DNA of 64,000 nucleotides. Origin: Oceanospirillales bacterium (lineage in GTDB: Bacteria; Pseudomonadota; Gammaproteobacteria; Pseudomonadales; Balneatricaceae). A program made the translations under genes and the position numbers. Below the pieces are notes generated by a model, which made no database searches, had not been told where the DNA came from, and saw only the letters and a program-made list of their open reading frames with translations. How positions within the stretch are numbered: position 1 is the first letter of the stretch; every line of letters starts with the position of its first letter. Location of the stretch: contig JAAEYW010000007.1 of assembly GCA_018223185.1 (NCBI GenBank), positions 62,001-126,000 on the forward strand. The letters are read 5' to 3'. Shown here piece after piece: positions 1-7,355 of this stretch.

Positions 1-354
1 CCCGAGTCCAGTCTTAATAGCCGCAAACGCAAGCCGAACAAACCGAAAAGAGCCAAACCTCAGAGCGAACATAAGGATGGCCAGCGCTCTGCAGATGTTG
101 CCCGTGGCCACAAGCCTGCGGGTAAAAATAAGCGCCATCGCGCCAGCGCCGGAAACCGTCAGGAACACACCCCGGCAGCAGGTAAACCCGCGCAACGTAA
201 ACCGGCACAGCCAAAAGCTGCCCAGAGCAAATCCTCAGGCACCAGCCAGCAACCGGCGAACCGCGGCAGTCGCTCGAATACCGGCGGTAACAGCCCGGCT
301 AAACCGGGCAACCGTCGTCCGGCACGCGGTAAACCGGGTATTTCACGCGGCTGA
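1..354 (+). CDS. 3' end of a protein with a long basic, low-complexity tail (possibly a DEAD-box helicase or RluB-like)
   Basis: Frame 1 is open from the window edge to a TGA at 352-354, giving 117 residues with no start in the window. The segment is very rich in Lys, Arg, Pro, Gly, Ser and Gln, with recurring PAGK, RKPAQ and GKP units, and shows no folded domain. Such disordered RNA-binding tails are typical of DEAD-box RNA helicases and of RluB-type pseudouridine synthases. The identity cannot be settled because the catalytic part lies upstream of the window. A partly overlapping ORF at 77-430 in another frame looks like a shadow. Confidence 0.6.
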   Translation, partial: PESSLNSRKRKPNKPKRAKPQSEHKDGQRSADVARGHKPAGKNKRHRASAGNRQEHTPAAGKPAQRKPAQPKAAQSKSSGTSQQPANRGSRSNTGGNSPAKPGNRRPARGKPGISRG

Positions 355-405
355 AGTTTTTTTGGCGACAGATACCCGGGTGGAAATCGTCACCTTTTCA
401 GGTAA

Positions 406-447
406 AGTGCTACCCTCATCCAGAAACTGAAATGAGCAGGTAGCACT
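406..447 (+). promoter_or_regulatory. 9-bp perfect inverted repeat directly before the panE start codon
   Basis: AGTGCTACC (406-414) and GGTAGCACT (439-447) are perfect reverse complements around a 24-nt loop. The second arm ends on the base before the ATG at 448 and contains the only weak purine-rich ribosome site (AGG, 438-440). The RNA could fold to hide that site, or the DNA could be an operator. The function is inferred. Confidence 0.5.
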
Positions 448-1386
448 ATGCGTTTTCTCTTCATCGGTGCCGGTGGAATCGGCTGCTATTACGGCGCCAG
501 ACTTCAGCTTCAGGGCCATCAGGTAGCATACCTGGCCCGGGGCAAGCATCTTCAGGCGCTGCAGCAGAACGGTCTGCAGGTGACGCACCCTGATCTCAGC
601 TTTAACCAGGCCGTTAACGCTTTAGATATTGATACGCTTCAAAGCCATTACCAGTGCGCTGATTTCGACCTTATCCTGCTGACTCTCAAAGCAGGCGCTA
701 CAACCCCTATCCTGCAACAATTAAGCACCTGGCTGAAAACCGCTGAGGTGCCAGTTTTATCACTACAAAACGGTGTCGATAACGAACCATTAATTGAACA
801 GGCACTGGGACGCTCTCGCACGCTGGGAGGGCTGGCAGTGAGAATCGGAGGTCACATTATCGCACCGGGCAAGATTGAGGCCACAGGCCCCGCTCAGGTG
901 GTAATGGGTAGCTGGCCAAATCACCACAGTGAGCATATTTTCAGCCCTGAAGCATTAGCGCCATTCGCTGAGGCATTAAATCAGGCGGGTATTCCTGCCC
1001 GACTCAGTGCGGATATCCGTCATGAACTGTGGCGCAAACTTCTGATCAATAATGGCGTAAACCCTCTGTCCGCTTTAACCAGACTCGACACCCGTTCGCT
1101 GACATCACACCCTGCCTTCGGTAAAACCGTATACCGTATGATGCAGGAAGTCGCGGCGGTATCCATAGCCGATGATGTCATACTCAGTAAGCGGGATGTA
1201 GATGAGATGTTTGAGCTGATCAGCAGCTTTGATGCCATCAAAACATCAATGCTGGTCGACAAGGAGAAAGGACGGCCTCTGGAGCTGGATGGCATCAGCG
1301 GCGCGGTGATACAACGAGCCATTCAGTTAAACATTGATGTACCAAACACCGAGCTTGTTCATGCATTGCTTCAGCAACAGGAATGA
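448..1386 (+). CDS. panE: 2-dehydropantoate 2-reductase family protein (ketopantoate reductase)
   Basis: This 312-residue protein has the family's usual length. The dinucleotide-binding motif GAGGIG lies at residues 7-12, right after the first beta strand, as in ApbA/PanE. The second conserved block, KLLINNGVNPLSALT, carries the expected catalytic lysine at about residue 197. Family members reduce ketopantoate to pantoate with NADPH in coenzyme A synthesis. Paralogues with other 2-oxo acid substrates exist, so pantoate synthesis is likely but not certain. The ATG at 448 follows an inverted repeat that could affect translation. A hairpin without a clear U tract follows at 1414-1451. Confidence 0.85.
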   Translation: MRFLFIGAGGIGCYYGARLQLQGHQVAYLARGKHLQALQQNGLQVTHPDLSFNQAVNALDIDTLQSHYQCADFDLILLTLKAGATTPILQQLSTWLKTAEVPVLSLQNGVDNEPLIEQALGRSRTLGGLAVRIGGHIIAPGKIEATGPAQVVMGSWPNHHSEHIFSPEALAPFAEALNQAGIPARLSADIRHELWRKLLINNGVNPLSALTRLDTRSLTSHPAFGKTVYRMMQEVAAVSIADDVILSKRDVDEMFELISSFDAIKTSMLVDKEKGRPLELDGISGAVIQRAIQLNIDVPNTELVHALLQQQE

Positions 1387-1413
1387 GCTGCCTTTTATTT
1401 ATTAACCTTTTCA

Positions 1414-1451
1414 CCCCTTTTCTCCAGAGTGTTTTTCTCTGAAAAAAGGGG
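1414..1451 (+). terminator. Hairpin between panE and hopJ-like gene (weak terminator or mRNA processing site)
   Basis: CCCCTTTT (1414-1421) pairs with AAAAGGGG (1444-1451), and an inner AGAG/CTCT pairing extends the stem. No U run follows, so it may be a weak terminator or a stabilising hairpin. Confidence 0.4.
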
Positions 1452-1472
1452 CTTAACAAAACAGGAGTCCCG

Positions 1473-1823
1473 ATGAATCTGCAGCAGTTCGTTGAAAAAC
1501 TTGATAACAATAACGGCTATGACTTTGAAGACACCATTGCAGTTATCGCCGCCAACTATGACTACACCCCAACCCGCTTTACAAACGGCGATCTGGTCAA
1601 TGATGCAGGAACCAACGAGGGCTCCTGCAAAATCTTTGCTTTCGCACAGATAAATCAGCTGTCAGAACAACAAACCCTTAACTGCTTTGGTCGTTTCTAT
1701 CGCAATGATGTACTTGAGAATCCTCAGGGTAGCGACCATAGTAACATTCGTAACTTTATGGTTCATGGCTGGTCAGGAATCAGCTTCGGGCAACCTGCAC
1801 TAACAGCGAAAAGTCTGACCTGA
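1473..1823 (+). CDS. HopJ-family protein
   Basis: This 116-residue acidic protein matches the small HopJ family throughout: an N-terminal helix, then YDFEDTIAVIAANYDYTPT, the FTNGD block, and the C-terminal HGWSGISF stretch. The family is named after a putative Pseudomonas type III effector but is widespread in free-living marine gammaproteobacteria with no such secretion system. Its role is unknown, and 'effector' should not be assumed here. A good ribosome site (AGGAG, about 7 nt upstream) supports the ATG at 1473. No secretion signal or membrane segment is visible. Confidence 0.8.
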   Translation: MNLQQFVEKLDNNNGYDFEDTIAVIAANYDYTPTRFTNGDLVNDAGTNEGSCKIFAFAQINQLSEQQTLNCFGRFYRNDVLENPQGSDHSNIRNFMVHGWSGISFGQPALTAKSLT

Positions 1824-1907
1824 GACCCGAGTGACAAGCTGTCACCGGTTTCAGACATATCAGTCGCACCGCCGGGACAAAATTAAGACTTTTTCCTATA
1901 TGCACAC

Positions 1908-2172
1908 AGTCACAACATGAGGATACTAGCCTCCGTTGGATCGACACACTTCATGGATTTGAAGAACAGGCTGGGAAACACGGAAGTGTAAACGCGATAA
2001 GGATATTACCTATTAGCAGGATGCTGACTGGTATTTCGCACTAAATTTCCATGGATGGAAAGCCTCTTTCGGGATTGCGAAGAGGTTACAGTATGGACCT
2101 GTTTTAGCGCAGGCGGGTGAAAGCAAGAACTGTTAAAAAAAGAGCTCGGGGATAACCCGGAGCTCTTTTTTT
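1908..2172 (+). ncRNA. CsrB/CsrC/RsmZ-type small RNA that sequesters CsrA (RsmA)
   Basis: A non-coding stretch of about 265 nt carries eleven GGA triplets between 1921 and 2097 (at 1921, 1938, 1955, 1974, 1982, 2001, 2019, 2053, 2057, 2072 and 2095). At least six sit in the loop of short perfect stems: 1949-1964 (CTTCA/TGAAG), 1978-1989 (ACAC/GTGT), 2015-2025 (AGCA/TGCT), 2046-2061 (TTTCC/GGAAA), 2063-2085 and 2088-2102 (ACAG/CTGT). GGA in a hairpin loop is the known CsrA/RsmA binding feature. A rho-independent terminator closes the gene. A possible -10 (TATATG, 1898-1903) places the 5' end near 1908, but this is not certain. Such RNAs are normally switched on by the BarA/UvrY (GacS/GacA) two-component system. 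Confidence 0.88.
2141..2172 (+). terminator. Rho-independent terminator of the Csr-type RNA
   Basis: AGAGCTC-GGG pairs with CCC-G-GAGCTCT around a short loop (one bulged base) and is followed by a run of seven T. It ends 28 nt before the convergent exporter gene. Confidence 0.9.
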
Positions 2173-2199
2173 ATGTCTGCTGAATGAATAACGTCGCTT

Positions 2200-3000
2200 T
2201 CAGATAACCGAACTGATCATCTTAATTGCCAGCCCTAACAGCAATACCGCAAACACTTTTTTCAGCACCGGCACTGGTAACCGGTGAGCGACATGGGCTC
2301 CGACAGGCGCCATGAAATAGCTCATCATTGAGATAAGAATCACGCCGGGAAGATAGATAAAGCCAAACACATAATCGATCTGCAGATCAGCTGATAATCC
2401 GTTCACAAGATAGCCAATTGAACCGGCTACTGATATAGGTAAACCGATTGCTGCGGAGGTGCCGATCGCTTTCTTAACATCAATATTGTGCCAGCTCAGA
2501 TAGGGCACCGTCAGCGTACCGCCACCGATAGAAACCAGTGCCGAGATACTGCCAATCACGCTGCCTGCGGCAAACAGACCCGGTGTCCCGGGAAGATTCC
2601 GGGAGGGCTTTGGCTTGATATTCATAAACATCTGAATGGAGGCATACACCAGAAAACACGCAAAAAATATCCCGAGCGATGCCGAACTGAGTACCGAGGC
2701 CAGAAAAGTCGCAAGAAATGCACCGGCCACAATACCGGGAGCGATCCGTCTGACCACCGGCCACAACACCCCTTCCCTTTTATGATGGGCACGCATACTG
2801 GAAATTGAGGTAATTATAATCGACGCCATAGAGGTACCCAGAGCAAGATGCACAACCTGCTCCTGAGGAATACCCTGCCAGATAAACAGGGATGTCAGCA
2901 CCGGCACCATCACCAGACCTCCACCAATACCCAGCAGTCCCGCAAGAAAGCCGACAACGGTTCCCAGCACAATAAACGCGATAATCAGACCAATTTCCAT
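2200..3000 (-). CDS. Sulfite exporter TauE/SafE family membrane protein
   Basis: This 266-residue, highly hydrophobic protein has about eight predicted membrane segments and the two related TauE halves: GLLGIGGGLVMVPVL near the N-terminus and SIGGGTLTVPYL in the second half. The family exports sulfite, sulfoacetate or related organosulfur anions across the inner membrane, and the substrate cannot be read from sequence. It lies 69 bp downstream of a SulP anion transporter on the same strand, separated by a terminator, so the two are probably separate transcripts with a shared theme of oxyanion movement. Confidence 0.9.
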   Translation of the reverse strand: MEIGLIIAFIVLGTVVGFLAGLLGIGGGLVMVPVLTSLFIWQGIPQEQVVHLALGTSMASIIITSISSMRAHHKREGVLWPVVRRIAPGIVAGAFLATFLASVLSSASLGIFFACFLVYASIQMFMNIKPKPSRNLPGTPGLFAAGSVIGSISALVSIGGGTLTVPYLSWHNIDVKKAIGTSAAIGLPISVAGSIGYLVNGLSADLQIDYVFGFIYLPGVILISMMSYFMAPVGAHVAHRLPVPVLKKVFAVLLLGLAIKMISSVI

Positions 3001-3019
3001 TTTCTAATCCATATAAAAT

Positions 3020-3048
3020 AAAAAACCGCGACTATTGTCGCGGTTTTT
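3020..3048 (-). terminator. Terminator downstream of the SulP transporter gene
   Basis: An AAAACCGCGAC / GTCGCGGTTTT stem with a short loop is followed by T on both strands. Given the gene direction it acts on the minus-strand SulP transcript, just before the TauE/SafE gene. Confidence 0.85.
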
Positions 3049-3069
3049 CAGGATATAACAAGTAGCAGA

Positions 3070-4632
3070 TCAGCCGAGTTTATCGTCAGCCACTTTATAA
3101 TCAGGATCTTCATCCCGGTTGATCTCAACCGCACTACCCGCTTTTTCAAGCAGGCGAATACACTCATTACTCAGATGACGGATATGGATATCAATACCGG
3201 CCTTCTCATATCGCTCCACCAGCGAATCGATCACTTCAACACCGGAGTGATCCATTACCCGGCAGTTAGCAAAATCGATAATCACCTCCTGTGGGTCGAA
3301 CTTCGGCGTGAAATTATCGCGGAACGCCTGCACTGAACCAAAGAATAGCGGGCCATGAGGTCTGTAGACTTTAAGAAAGCCATTCTGCTCAATGCTGGTT
3401 TCAATCCGCATGTGCTTGGCATGTTTCCAGGCAAACACCAGAGCCGAGACAATAACACCTACAATAACGGCAATCGCCAGGTCAGTCAGTACCGTCACGA
3501 CCGTTACGGTGACGACTACAATTGCATCTGAGGGTGGAATTTTGCGCATCAGGTTGATACTGGCCCATTCAAACGTGCCAATTACCACAATAAACATGAC
3601 GCCGACCAGCGCTGCGACAGGAATCATCTCAATCCAGCTGGAAGCAACCAAAATAAAGAATAACAGGAACAATGCCGCAGAGATCCCTGATGCACGACCA
3701 GTACCGCCGGAGCCGATATTGATCATGCTCTGACCGATCATGGCACAGCCACCCATGCCGCCGAAGAAACCGGTTACCACGTTAGCAACGCCCTGCCCCA
3801 CACACTCTTTATTGCCGCGACCCCGGGTTTCGGTAATTTCATCAATCAGCGTCAGTGTCAGCAGCGATTCAATCAGACCTATCGCTGCCAGAATCAGGGC
3901 ATACGGCACTATAATCCTGAGTGTTTCCAGGTTGATATCGACCATCGGAATATGAAACTGCGGCAGACCGCCTGCAATGCTTGCAGCAGGATTACCGGTC
4001 ATATCGACCAGCACATCCTGTACGCTGCGGGCTGAATCGATATCCAGACCAATAACGATCCCGGTTACCACCAGAATAGCAACCAGCGTAGAAGGAACAG
4101 CGCTCGTCAGCTTAGGCAGAAAATGGATAATGGCCATCGTCAGCACAACCAGGCCCAGCATTACTCCCAACTGCTGCCCCTGCATCCAGCCCAGCACGCC
4201 ATCAGCATCGGCAACCTGAAACTGTTTCATCTGCGCCAGAAAAATAACGATCGCCAGACCGTTTACAAATCCGAGCATCACCGGATGGGGCACCATACGA
4301 ATAAACTTACCCAGACGGAAGGTACCCGCGAGAATCTGAAAAATTCCCATTAAAACAACCGTGGCGAACAGATATTCAATGCCATGCTCTGCCACCAGAC
4401 TGACCATCACCACCGCCAGCGCACCGGTAGCACCCGAGATCATACCGGGACGGCCGCCAATCGTAGCGGTAATCAGACCCACCATAAAAGCGGCATAAAG
4501 ACCGACCAGAGGCTCAACTCCGGCGACAAAAGCAAAGGCTACGGCTTCCGGCACCAGCGCCAGAGCAACGGTCAGCCCGGACAGCACGTCGGATTTCATG
4601 CTTTGAGAACGCTTATAAATCAACTGCAGCAT
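3070..4632 (-). CDS. SulP-family anion transporter with C-terminal STAS domain
   Basis: This 520-residue protein matches SulP/SLC26 transporters. The N-terminal block [25 protein letters not shown] is the sulfate-transporter signature region. A long membrane core with about 11-14 segments runs to about residue 405, and a cytoplasmic STAS domain follows (about 410-510, with [20 protein letters not shown] at its centre). Substrates of the family include bicarbonate, sulfate and dicarboxylates. The sequence resembles the shorter bicarbonate/sulfate type, but specificity is not decided. The leader contains 14-bp direct repeats and an extended -10 promoter. Confidence 0.88.
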   Translation of the reverse strand: MLQLIYKRSQSMKSDVLSGLTVALALVPEAVAFAFVAGVEPLVGLYAAFMVGLITATIGGRPGMISGATGALAVVMVSLVAEHGIEYLFATVVLMGIFQILAGTFRLGKFIRMVPHPVMLGFVNGLAIVIFLAQMKQFQVADADGVLGWMQGQQLGVMLGLVVLTMAIIHFLPKLTSAVPSTLVAILVVTGIVIGLDIDSARSVQDVLVDMTGNPAASIAGGLPQFHIPMVDINLETLRIIVPYALILAAIGLIESLLTLTLIDEITETRGRGNKECVGQGVANVVTGFFGGMGGCAMIGQSMINIGSGGTGRASGISAALFLLFFILVASSWIEMIPVAALVGVMFIVVIGTFEWASINLMRKIPPSDAIVVVTVTVVTVLTDLAIAVIVGVIVSALVFAWKHAKHMRIETSIEQNGFLKVYRPHGPLFFGSVQAFRDNFTPKFDPQEVIIDFANCRVMDHSGVEVIDSLVERYEKAGIDIHIRHLSNECIRLLEKAGSAVEINRDEDPDYKVADDKLG

Positions 4633-4662
4633 ATGAGAACACTTTCCTGAAAATATAGAGAG

Positions 4663-4690
4663 CTTAAAATAAAGAACTTAAAATAGAGAA
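4663..4690 (-). repeat. Two tandem 14-bp repeats in the SulP leader
   Basis: CTTAAAATAAAGAA (4663-4676) and CTTAAAATAGAGAA (4677-4690) differ at one base. A third, weaker copy (CTGAAAATATAGAG, from about 4648) lies next to them. They sit between the likely promoter and the SulP start on the minus strand, and could be a regulator site or replication slippage in AT-rich DNA. Confidence 0.6.
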
Positions 4691-4710
4691 CGGGCGGCAA
4701 AAAAAGCGCG

Positions 4711-4719
4711 ATTATAGCA
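4711..4719 (-). promoter_or_regulatory. Extended -10 promoter for the SulP gene
   Basis: Read on the minus strand the sequence is TGCTATAAT, a consensus -10 with the extended TGN element. No strong -35 is visible, which is normal for extended -10 promoters. It lies about 80 bp upstream of the SulP start. Confidence 0.55.
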
Positions 4720-4743
4720 TTGTGCAGCCGCACAAAACAGGGT

Positions 4744-5373
4744 TCAGGGACGGATCTGTTTTAACAGTTTATGTCTCAAAGCGGCAAGATTGGCTGAGCC
4801 AATATCCATGGCCAGCTGACGGACAGGTTCAGACACATGCGCCTGATAGTGATTTTGTAGCTGAGCCAGATTTCGCCAGGCAGGCGGCAGTTTGTCCATA
4901 TGGTTCAGCATCCCGCCTTCCGGATCACGGGCAATATATCGAACTGAACCTATTCCCGATAACAGCAGACGCCCCAGACACATCGGACAGGGCTCAAGGG
5001 TCACCAGCATAGTAAGCTGTTCAGGTGGGTAAGGTATCTGACTTTCTTCTAACTGATCAATCAGCAACATCTCAGCATGAGCGCTGCTGTTATAAGCCCG
5101 ACTATAAGCCCGGCAACTCTGATCCCTGTCGTTATGGCCTGAACTGAACACCCGGTTCTCTGACTGGGCCACCACCTCACCCTGAGGATCAGTCAGAATC
5201 GCGCCAACGCCGTAGTTTCCCTGCTCAAGCGCATCCAGCGCCAGACGACAGCAATAGAGACCATGAGCGTCGTCCAGATAATCGGGGTCGGGGCGCAGCA
5301 GATCCATGCGTTCGATAAATGCAGCGATTACACCGTTCGTCAAAGCACGATCGGCTGTATCAGTATTATCCAT
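4744..5373 (-). CDS. Cytidine/deoxycytidylate deaminase-fold nucleoside deaminase
   Basis: This 209-residue protein carries the zinc deaminase signature: HAE at residues 99-101 (zinc ligand plus catalytic Glu) and LEPCPMC at 127-132, with the two zinc-binding Cys at 129 and 132. The family covers guanine deaminase, tRNA adenosine deaminase and others. This protein is longer than TadA and has an extra N-terminal helix and a C-terminal extension, so it is probably not the housekeeping TadA. Its substrate is unknown. It ends 26 bp before the dinB stop region on the same strand and could be co-transcribed with it. Confidence 0.82.
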   Translation of the reverse strand: MDNTDTADRALTNGVIAAFIERMDLLRPDPDYLDDAHGLYCCRLALDALEQGNYGVGAILTDPQGEVVAQSENRVFSSGHNDRDQSCRAYSRAYNSSAHAEMLLIDQLEESQIPYPPEQLTMLVTLEPCPMCLGRLLLSGIGSVRYIARDPEGGMLNHMDKLPPAWRNLAQLQNHYQAHVSEPVRQLAMDIGSANLAALRHKLLKQIRP

Positions 5374-5399
5374 CAGAAACCCGCCTCCGGCCGGCCATA

Positions 5400-6470
5400 T
5401 TATTCAAGCAGCTTTAGCTGTACGGCCATTTGCCGGCTCTTTGGTTTAAGCCGATAACCAACGCCAATCAGCCGTACCGTTTTCTTGCCCCGCTCCCAGG
5501 CCTCACGACACAGGTTCTGGTAAAGTGCTAATGAACACTCCGTACCACTCTGCTCCACCGTTGTCTGGCTAAAATCTGAAAACTTGAGCTTAATCACACC
5601 ACCAGCTATCTCCCGCTGATCAGCATACTTTGTAAAACGCGTGCCAAGTTCATTCAGCATAGTCGGTAATTGCTCCAGACAGCTTGCCACATCAGGCAGA
5701 TCCGCAGAGAACGTGTGCTCCACACTGATTGATTTGCGCTCTCTGCTGGTTCTGACTGGGCGATCATCTTCTCCCCTGCTCAGCTCATAAAGTCGCTTTC
5801 CAAAACGACCGAAGCGGTCTACCAGCTGCGCCATGCTTAACGTTCTGAGATCGGCACAGGTCTCAATCCCCATCTGATGTAACTTCGCCGTGGTAACCTT
5901 ACCAACACCGTAGATTTTCCTGACCGGCAGCTGCAGCACAAACGATTCCAGCTGATCCGGAGTGATGACACAAAGGCCGTCGGGTTTATTCCAGTCGCTG
6001 GCGATTTTAGCAATAAACTTATTCGGCGCGACCCCTGCCGAGATAGTGATCCCAACAGTCTGTTTAACCCGCTGCCGAATCTCCTCTGCGATCAGAGTGG
6101 CACTGCCGCCCTTTATCGTGGACCCGGTTACATCAAGATAGGCTTCATCCAGCGACAGAGGCTCAATCAGATCAGTATAGTCTCCATAGATCGACATGAT
6201 GGCAGCCGACGCCTGCCGGTATTTTTCCATATTTCCTGGAATCACCTTCAGGCCCGGGCACAATTTAAGCGCATGGGCCGTCGCCATAGCAGAGTGGATA
6301 CCAAATTTACGGGCCGGATAGTTGCAGGTAGAGATAACCCCCCGACGATCAGAAGCACCGCCAATGGCCAGCGGAATCTCACTGAGAGAGGGGTCATCCC
6401 GCATTTCGACTGCGGCAAAAAAACAATCGCAGTCACAATGAATTATTTTGCGTTGAGGTGTATCAGTCAC
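5400..6470 (-). CDS. dinB: DNA polymerase IV (Y-family, translesion)
   Basis: This 356-residue protein has the usual DinB length. IIHCDCDCFFAAVEMRDDPSL near the N-terminus holds the first catalytic Asp and the Phe steric gate. SLDEAYLDVT carries the other acidic pair. A helix-hairpin-helix region (KIYGVGKVTTAKLHQMGI) and a little-finger domain follow. It lacks the common C-terminal beta-clamp motif QLxLxL in classic form, although VQLKLLE at the very end could serve. It starts at GTG (6470) with a poor ribosome site. A perfect LexA box 59 bp upstream places it in the SOS response. It copies past damaged bases at the cost of accuracy. Confidence 0.93.
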   Translation of the reverse strand: MTDTPQRKIIHCDCDCFFAAVEMRDDPSLSEIPLAIGGASDRRGVISTCNYPARKFGIHSAMATAHALKLCPGLKVIPGNMEKYRQASAAIMSIYGDYTDLIEPLSLDEAYLDVTGSTIKGGSATLIAEEIRQRVKQTVGITISAGVAPNKFIAKIASDWNKPDGLCVITPDQLESFVLQLPVRKIYGVGKVTTAKLHQMGIETCADLRTLSMAQLVDRFGRFGKRLYELSRGEDDRPVRTSRERKSISVEHTFSADLPDVASCLEQLPTMLNELGTRFTKYADQREIAGGVIKLKFSDFSQTTVEQSGTECSLALYQNLCREAWERGKKTVRLIGVGYRLKPKSRQMAVQLKLLE

Positions 6471-6528
6471 TGCCAGGCCCGGAATAACACTGAGAAGAGT
6501 GCGTTTATCCTAAGCCTACTACGAAATA

Positions 6529-6544
6529 CTGTATAAAAAAACAG
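6529..6544 (-). promoter_or_regulatory. LexA (SOS) box of dinB
   Basis: CTGTATAAAAAAACAG fits the gammaproteobacterial consensus CTGT-N8-ACAG exactly, with an AT-rich centre. It lies between the upstream small gene's stop codon (6545-6547) and the dinB start. SOS control of dinB is well established in E. coli. Confidence 0.88.
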
Positions 6545-6832
6545 TTAATTGAATTGCAGCGTACTCTTCACATTATCAATATTCTGAGTCAGCCAATCCG
6601 GATTGATAGCCCCCCAGTGATCGATAACATAATAGCCATCATTATTACGCCGGCCATCCTGCTTGAAATAGATATTAACGCCCATACCGGGAATCGCTTT
6701 TATCACATCCTGAATGGTGCGACGCGGCCAGCCTGTTTTTTCCATTAATACAGGTACGCTGGGTCGCTCGATAGTGGTGATAAGATGAGAAATGAGAAGC
6801 CGACGGGCAAACGTCGTGTTCAGACTGTCCAT
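6545..6832 (-). CDS. Small winged helix-turn-helix protein
   Basis: This 95-residue protein has a helix-turn-helix in the first half (RRLLISHLITTIERPSVPVLMEKTGWPRRTIQDVIKAIPGMG) and a beta wing in the second (VNIYFKQDGRRNNDGYYVIDHWG). Similar short proteins are conserved in Pseudomonas-like gammaproteobacteria without an assigned role, and the gene name is unknown to me. It ends one base before the dinB LexA box and faces the same way, so read-through into dinB is possible. DNA binding is inferred from the fold; the target is unknown. Confidence 0.7.
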   Translation of the reverse strand: MDSLNTTFARRLLISHLITTIERPSVPVLMEKTGWPRRTIQDVIKAIPGMGVNIYFKQDGRRNNDGYYVIDHWGAINPDWLTQNIDNVKSTLQFN

Positions 6833-7048
6833 AAAAACGCCTATTCCCTTAGATGCACTTGAACCTTAAAATTCCAGACTGCTAACTTAGAAGATTATAG
6901 TGTTTAGCGTCAAGCTTAAAACCCAAAAAGATCAACCTGAACATCATTGATTCTTCGCCTGACTCCGGGAGTTCTCGAAAAAACACAAAAACAGTTCTAA
7001 GCTGAAACTCATATATAACCTGTTCAATCTTTAACAGAGAAAATTGTT

Positions 7049-7237
7049 ATGAATACAGACGAGACAACAGAAACCACTGAACATGATCAGCTTTATACCG
7101 AGAAACGATCGGGTACTGATCGTCGTAAACGGAAAGATCGCAGGGATCTGATTCGTTTTGAAACGTGCAGGCGCAAAAACCATGGCCGACGCAAAGAGGA
7201 TAAGGATCCCTGGAAAGATTCACTCGAGCTAGATTAA
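7049..7237 (+). CDS. Small, highly charged Arg-rich protein
   Basis: This 62-residue ORF has an ATG at 7049 and AGAGA about 10 nt upstream. The sequence is acidic at both ends and strongly basic in the middle, with TDRRKRKDRR and CRRKNHGRRKED motifs. Short proteins with repeated (G/T)xDRR motifs occur in many marine gammaproteobacteria with no known function. The product may bind RNA or DNA through the basic part, but this is only inferred from charge. A C8 run follows the stop codon (7238-7245). No terminator is visible. Confidence 0.5.
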   Translation: MNTDETTETTEHDQLYTEKRSGTDRRKRKDRRDLIRFETCRRKNHGRRKEDKDPWKDSLELD

Positions 7238-7355
7238 CCCCCCCCTGCTCAGACACACAATCACCTGTAACCAGATCGTCACGTTTCTGCCAACCTGCTG
7301 TCATCAAAATCACATAAATTCCACATGTGAACAATAACAGTATAGGTCAGACACA

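Noticed and set aside
1831-1845. GTGACA-AGC-TGTCAC repeat before the Csr-type RNA as a UvrY/GacA box
   Set aside because: It does not match the TGTAAG-N6-CTTACA type motif and lies at an unusual distance.
6971-7048. Promoter before the small Arg-rich gene
   Set aside because: TATATA near 7010 is plausible but no -35 at proper spacing was found.
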